Source of the DNA: Candidatus Pelagibacter sp. TMED165
Lineage (GTDB): Bacteria; Pseudomonadota; Alphaproteobacteria; Pelagibacterales; Pelagibacteraceae
Assembly (NCBI GenBank): GCA_002171035.2
Contig: NHHO02000009.1
Location: 2,091-17,127, forward strand
DNA: 15,037 bases
Reading direction: 5' to 3'
Shown in pieces: positions 13,970 to 15,037 of the stretch; position 1 is the stretch's first letter, and the number at the start of each line of letters is the position of its first letter. The translations under genes and the position numbers were made by a program. The notes under the pieces are model-generated. The model was not told the DNA's origin, did no database searches, and saw only the letters and a program-made list of their open reading frames with translations.

Positions 13970-14928
13970 ATTTTTTGTAACCTTTTTAATTTCTTTAAAG
14001 GAAGATATTTTTTAAATAATAGATTTAATTTTTTAAATATAGGATTTTTCATTCTTCTTTCAATAAGTATCCAAGTATAAGGAAGATATTTTAAATAATA
14101 CGATTTTTTGTCTCTTTTAAAAAGTCGTACAAAAATTCCTAGTATTTTTAAATTTCTTTGAACAGATAAGATGTCAAAATCATTTTTAAGGTAAAAATGA
14201 TCTTTTGAGGAAAATTTAGATTTAGAAATATAATAATTGAATATATTTTCTTGCAAATTAATAGGTAATTTAATTCTTACATCATCTATAAGTGAGGCTA
14301 CATCATATAATGGATTTCCTATAATTGCATCTTGACTATCTATAAGGCTCATTTTTTTATTATATATCATTATATTTGATGCGTGAAAATCTCTATGCGT
14401 AAAATAATTATTTTTGAAGTAAAGTTTTTTATAAATATTATTTAATTCATGTCTTAATACTTTTTTTATTTTACTAATATTTTTTTTTTTAAGAAAAAAT
14501 TTTAAATACCAGTCAAAAAATAAATCTGACTCTTTGTGTAAGTAATTTATAGAGAATTTTTTGAATCTAATTTTTTTTTTTTTAAAATAATAAAATTTTT
14601 TCAATTGAATTTTTTGTAATTTTAAAATAATTTCAATTAATTTTTTATAGGCTGATAATTTATTTTTTTTATTTTTAATATACTCAAAAAAAGAAATATC
14701 TCCTAAGTCTGAAATTTCTATCATATTATCTTTATAGTAATTTTTAATTAACTTAGGTGATAAAATTTTATTTTTATTTAAAATCTTATTTATTAAGCTA
14801 TAAAGAATTAAGTTTTTAAACTTTTCTTTAGTTGCAAAAATAATTATTGAAGTTTTGTTATTTTTTTTAACTCTATAAAATTCTCTGAAAGAAGCATCTC
14901 CAGAAATTTTTTTAATTTTATTATTCAT
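13966..14928 (-). CDS. amgK: N-acetylmuramate/N-acetylglucosamine kinase AmgK
   Basis: An anomeric sugar kinase of the aminoglycoside-phosphotransferase fold that makes MurNAc-1-phosphate for MurU. The 320 residues include SGDASFREFYRV (9-20), a typical AmgK nucleotide-loop start, YFTHRDFHASNIMIYNKKMS (175-194) with catalytic Asp 180 and Asn 185, and IDSQDAIIGNPLYDVASL (196-213) with the metal-binding Asp 197. The protein is extraordinarily rich in Lys, Asn, Phe and Ile and holds an A13 tract (14571-14583) and an A11 tract (14480-14490), both in frame. Its ATG lies inside the 3' end of tsaE (8-base overlap) and its stop overlaps murU (ATGA), so the trio is probably one operon with coupled translation. 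The tsaE-amgK-murU order is a known alphaproteobacterial arrangement. Confidence 0.87.
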   Translation of the reverse strand: MNNKIKKISGDASFREFYRVKKNNKTSIIIFATKEKFKNLILYSLINKILNKNKILSPKLIKNYYKDNMIEISDLGDISFFEYIKNKKNKLSAYKKLIEIILKLQKIQLKKFYYFKKKKIRFKKFSINYLHKESDLFFDWYLKFFLKKKNISKIKKVLRHELNNIYKKLYFKNNYFTHRDFHASNIMIYNKKMSLIDSQDAIIGNPLYDVASLIDDVRIKLPINLQENIFNYYISKSKFSSKDHFYLKNDFDILSVQRNLKILGIFVRLFKRDKKSYYLKYLPYTWILIERRMKNPIFKKLNLLFKKYLPLKKLKRLQKI

Positions 14929-15037
14929 TTAAACTAAATGCTTCCCACTTTCCTAACCCTTTGAGAATTAATCTTCTTTCATTTTCTTTAATAGCAAAAC
15001 TTAAATAAAGTTCTAATCTATCTGCAACTTTGACTTC
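14921..15037 (-). CDS. tsaE: TsaE, tRNA threonylcarbamoyladenosine biosynthesis ATPase, C-terminus (cut by window edge)
   Basis: Only the last 38 codons and the stop are present: the 5' end lies beyond the right edge. The visible tail reads EVKVADRLELYLSFAIKENE, then RRLILKGLGKWEAFSLNE and a TAA. The A-DRL-(hydrophobic)-R-L-L-G-G-W pattern is the typical TsaE C-terminus, and tsaE sits directly before amgK in many alphaproteobacteria. TsaE is the ATPase partner in t6A modification of tRNAs reading ANN codons. Walker motifs are outside the window, so the call rests on the tail and on gene order. It overlaps amgK by 8 bases. Confidence 0.8.
   Translation of the reverse strand, partial: EVKVADRLELYLSFAIKENERRLILKGLGKWEAFSLNE

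Noticed and set aside
1..15037. CRISPR arrays, insertion sequences, phage genes, tRNAs or a defence island
   Set aside because: No regularly spaced repeats, transposase motifs, phage proteins or cloverleaf-like segments were visible, and the window is almost fully covered by recognisable chromosomal genes.

Overview
This window looks like a stretch of an AT-rich, streamlined alphaproteobacterial genome, most plausibly a SAR11/Pelagibacterales-type marine bacterium. I infer this from three things. Base composition is very low in GC and the proteins are rich in Lys, Asn and Ile. Genes are packed with almost no spacers: the largest gap is 136 bp, and many neighbours overlap by ATGA or TAATG. The gene content also fits: an alphaproteobacterial/plant-type glutamate-cysteine ligase, a tsaE-amgK-murU cluster, and a short VanZ protein. 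No database search was possible, so the taxonomy is inference.

Layout. 1-1943 (minus): small Cys-rich lipoprotein, gshA (glutamate-cysteine ligase) and the N-terminus of gshB (glutathione synthase, cut by the window edge), a glutathione-synthesis unit. 2080-3952: an AzgA-type purine permease (plus) facing a purine phosphoribosyltransferase (minus) across a strong shared hairpin terminator, together a purine uptake and salvage pair. 3986-5774: a DUF1330 protein (plus) converging on an AlkA-like DNA glycosylase that follows an EamA transporter (minus). 5814-11049 (plus): a four-gene unit of msrA, a 3-mercaptopyruvate sulfurtransferase (sseA), an RND adaptor and an HAE1-type RND pump. 11039-12518 (minus): VanZ-like protein, secreted thermonuclease-fold nuclease and a lytic-transglycosylase-like lipoprotein. 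12561-13281 (plus): gpmA, interrupted by a one-base frameshift in a 12-A run. 13271-15037 (minus): the C-terminus of tsaE, then amgK and murU, the MurNAc recycling kinase and uridylyltransferase.

Two observations deserve most attention. The RND adaptor appears to lack the whole alpha-helical hairpin that normally docks to a TolC channel: its two lipoyl half-motifs are joined by only a few residues. The gpmA frameshift lies in an A12 tract; several other genes read straight through A11-A13 tracts in frame, so either a sequencing or assembly error, a real mutation, or polymerase slippage could explain it. I do not see CRISPR arrays, mobile elements, phage genes, tRNAs or rRNAs. Most of the window is ordinary chromosomal housekeeping content, and I found no convincing wholly new system beyond the atypical pump.
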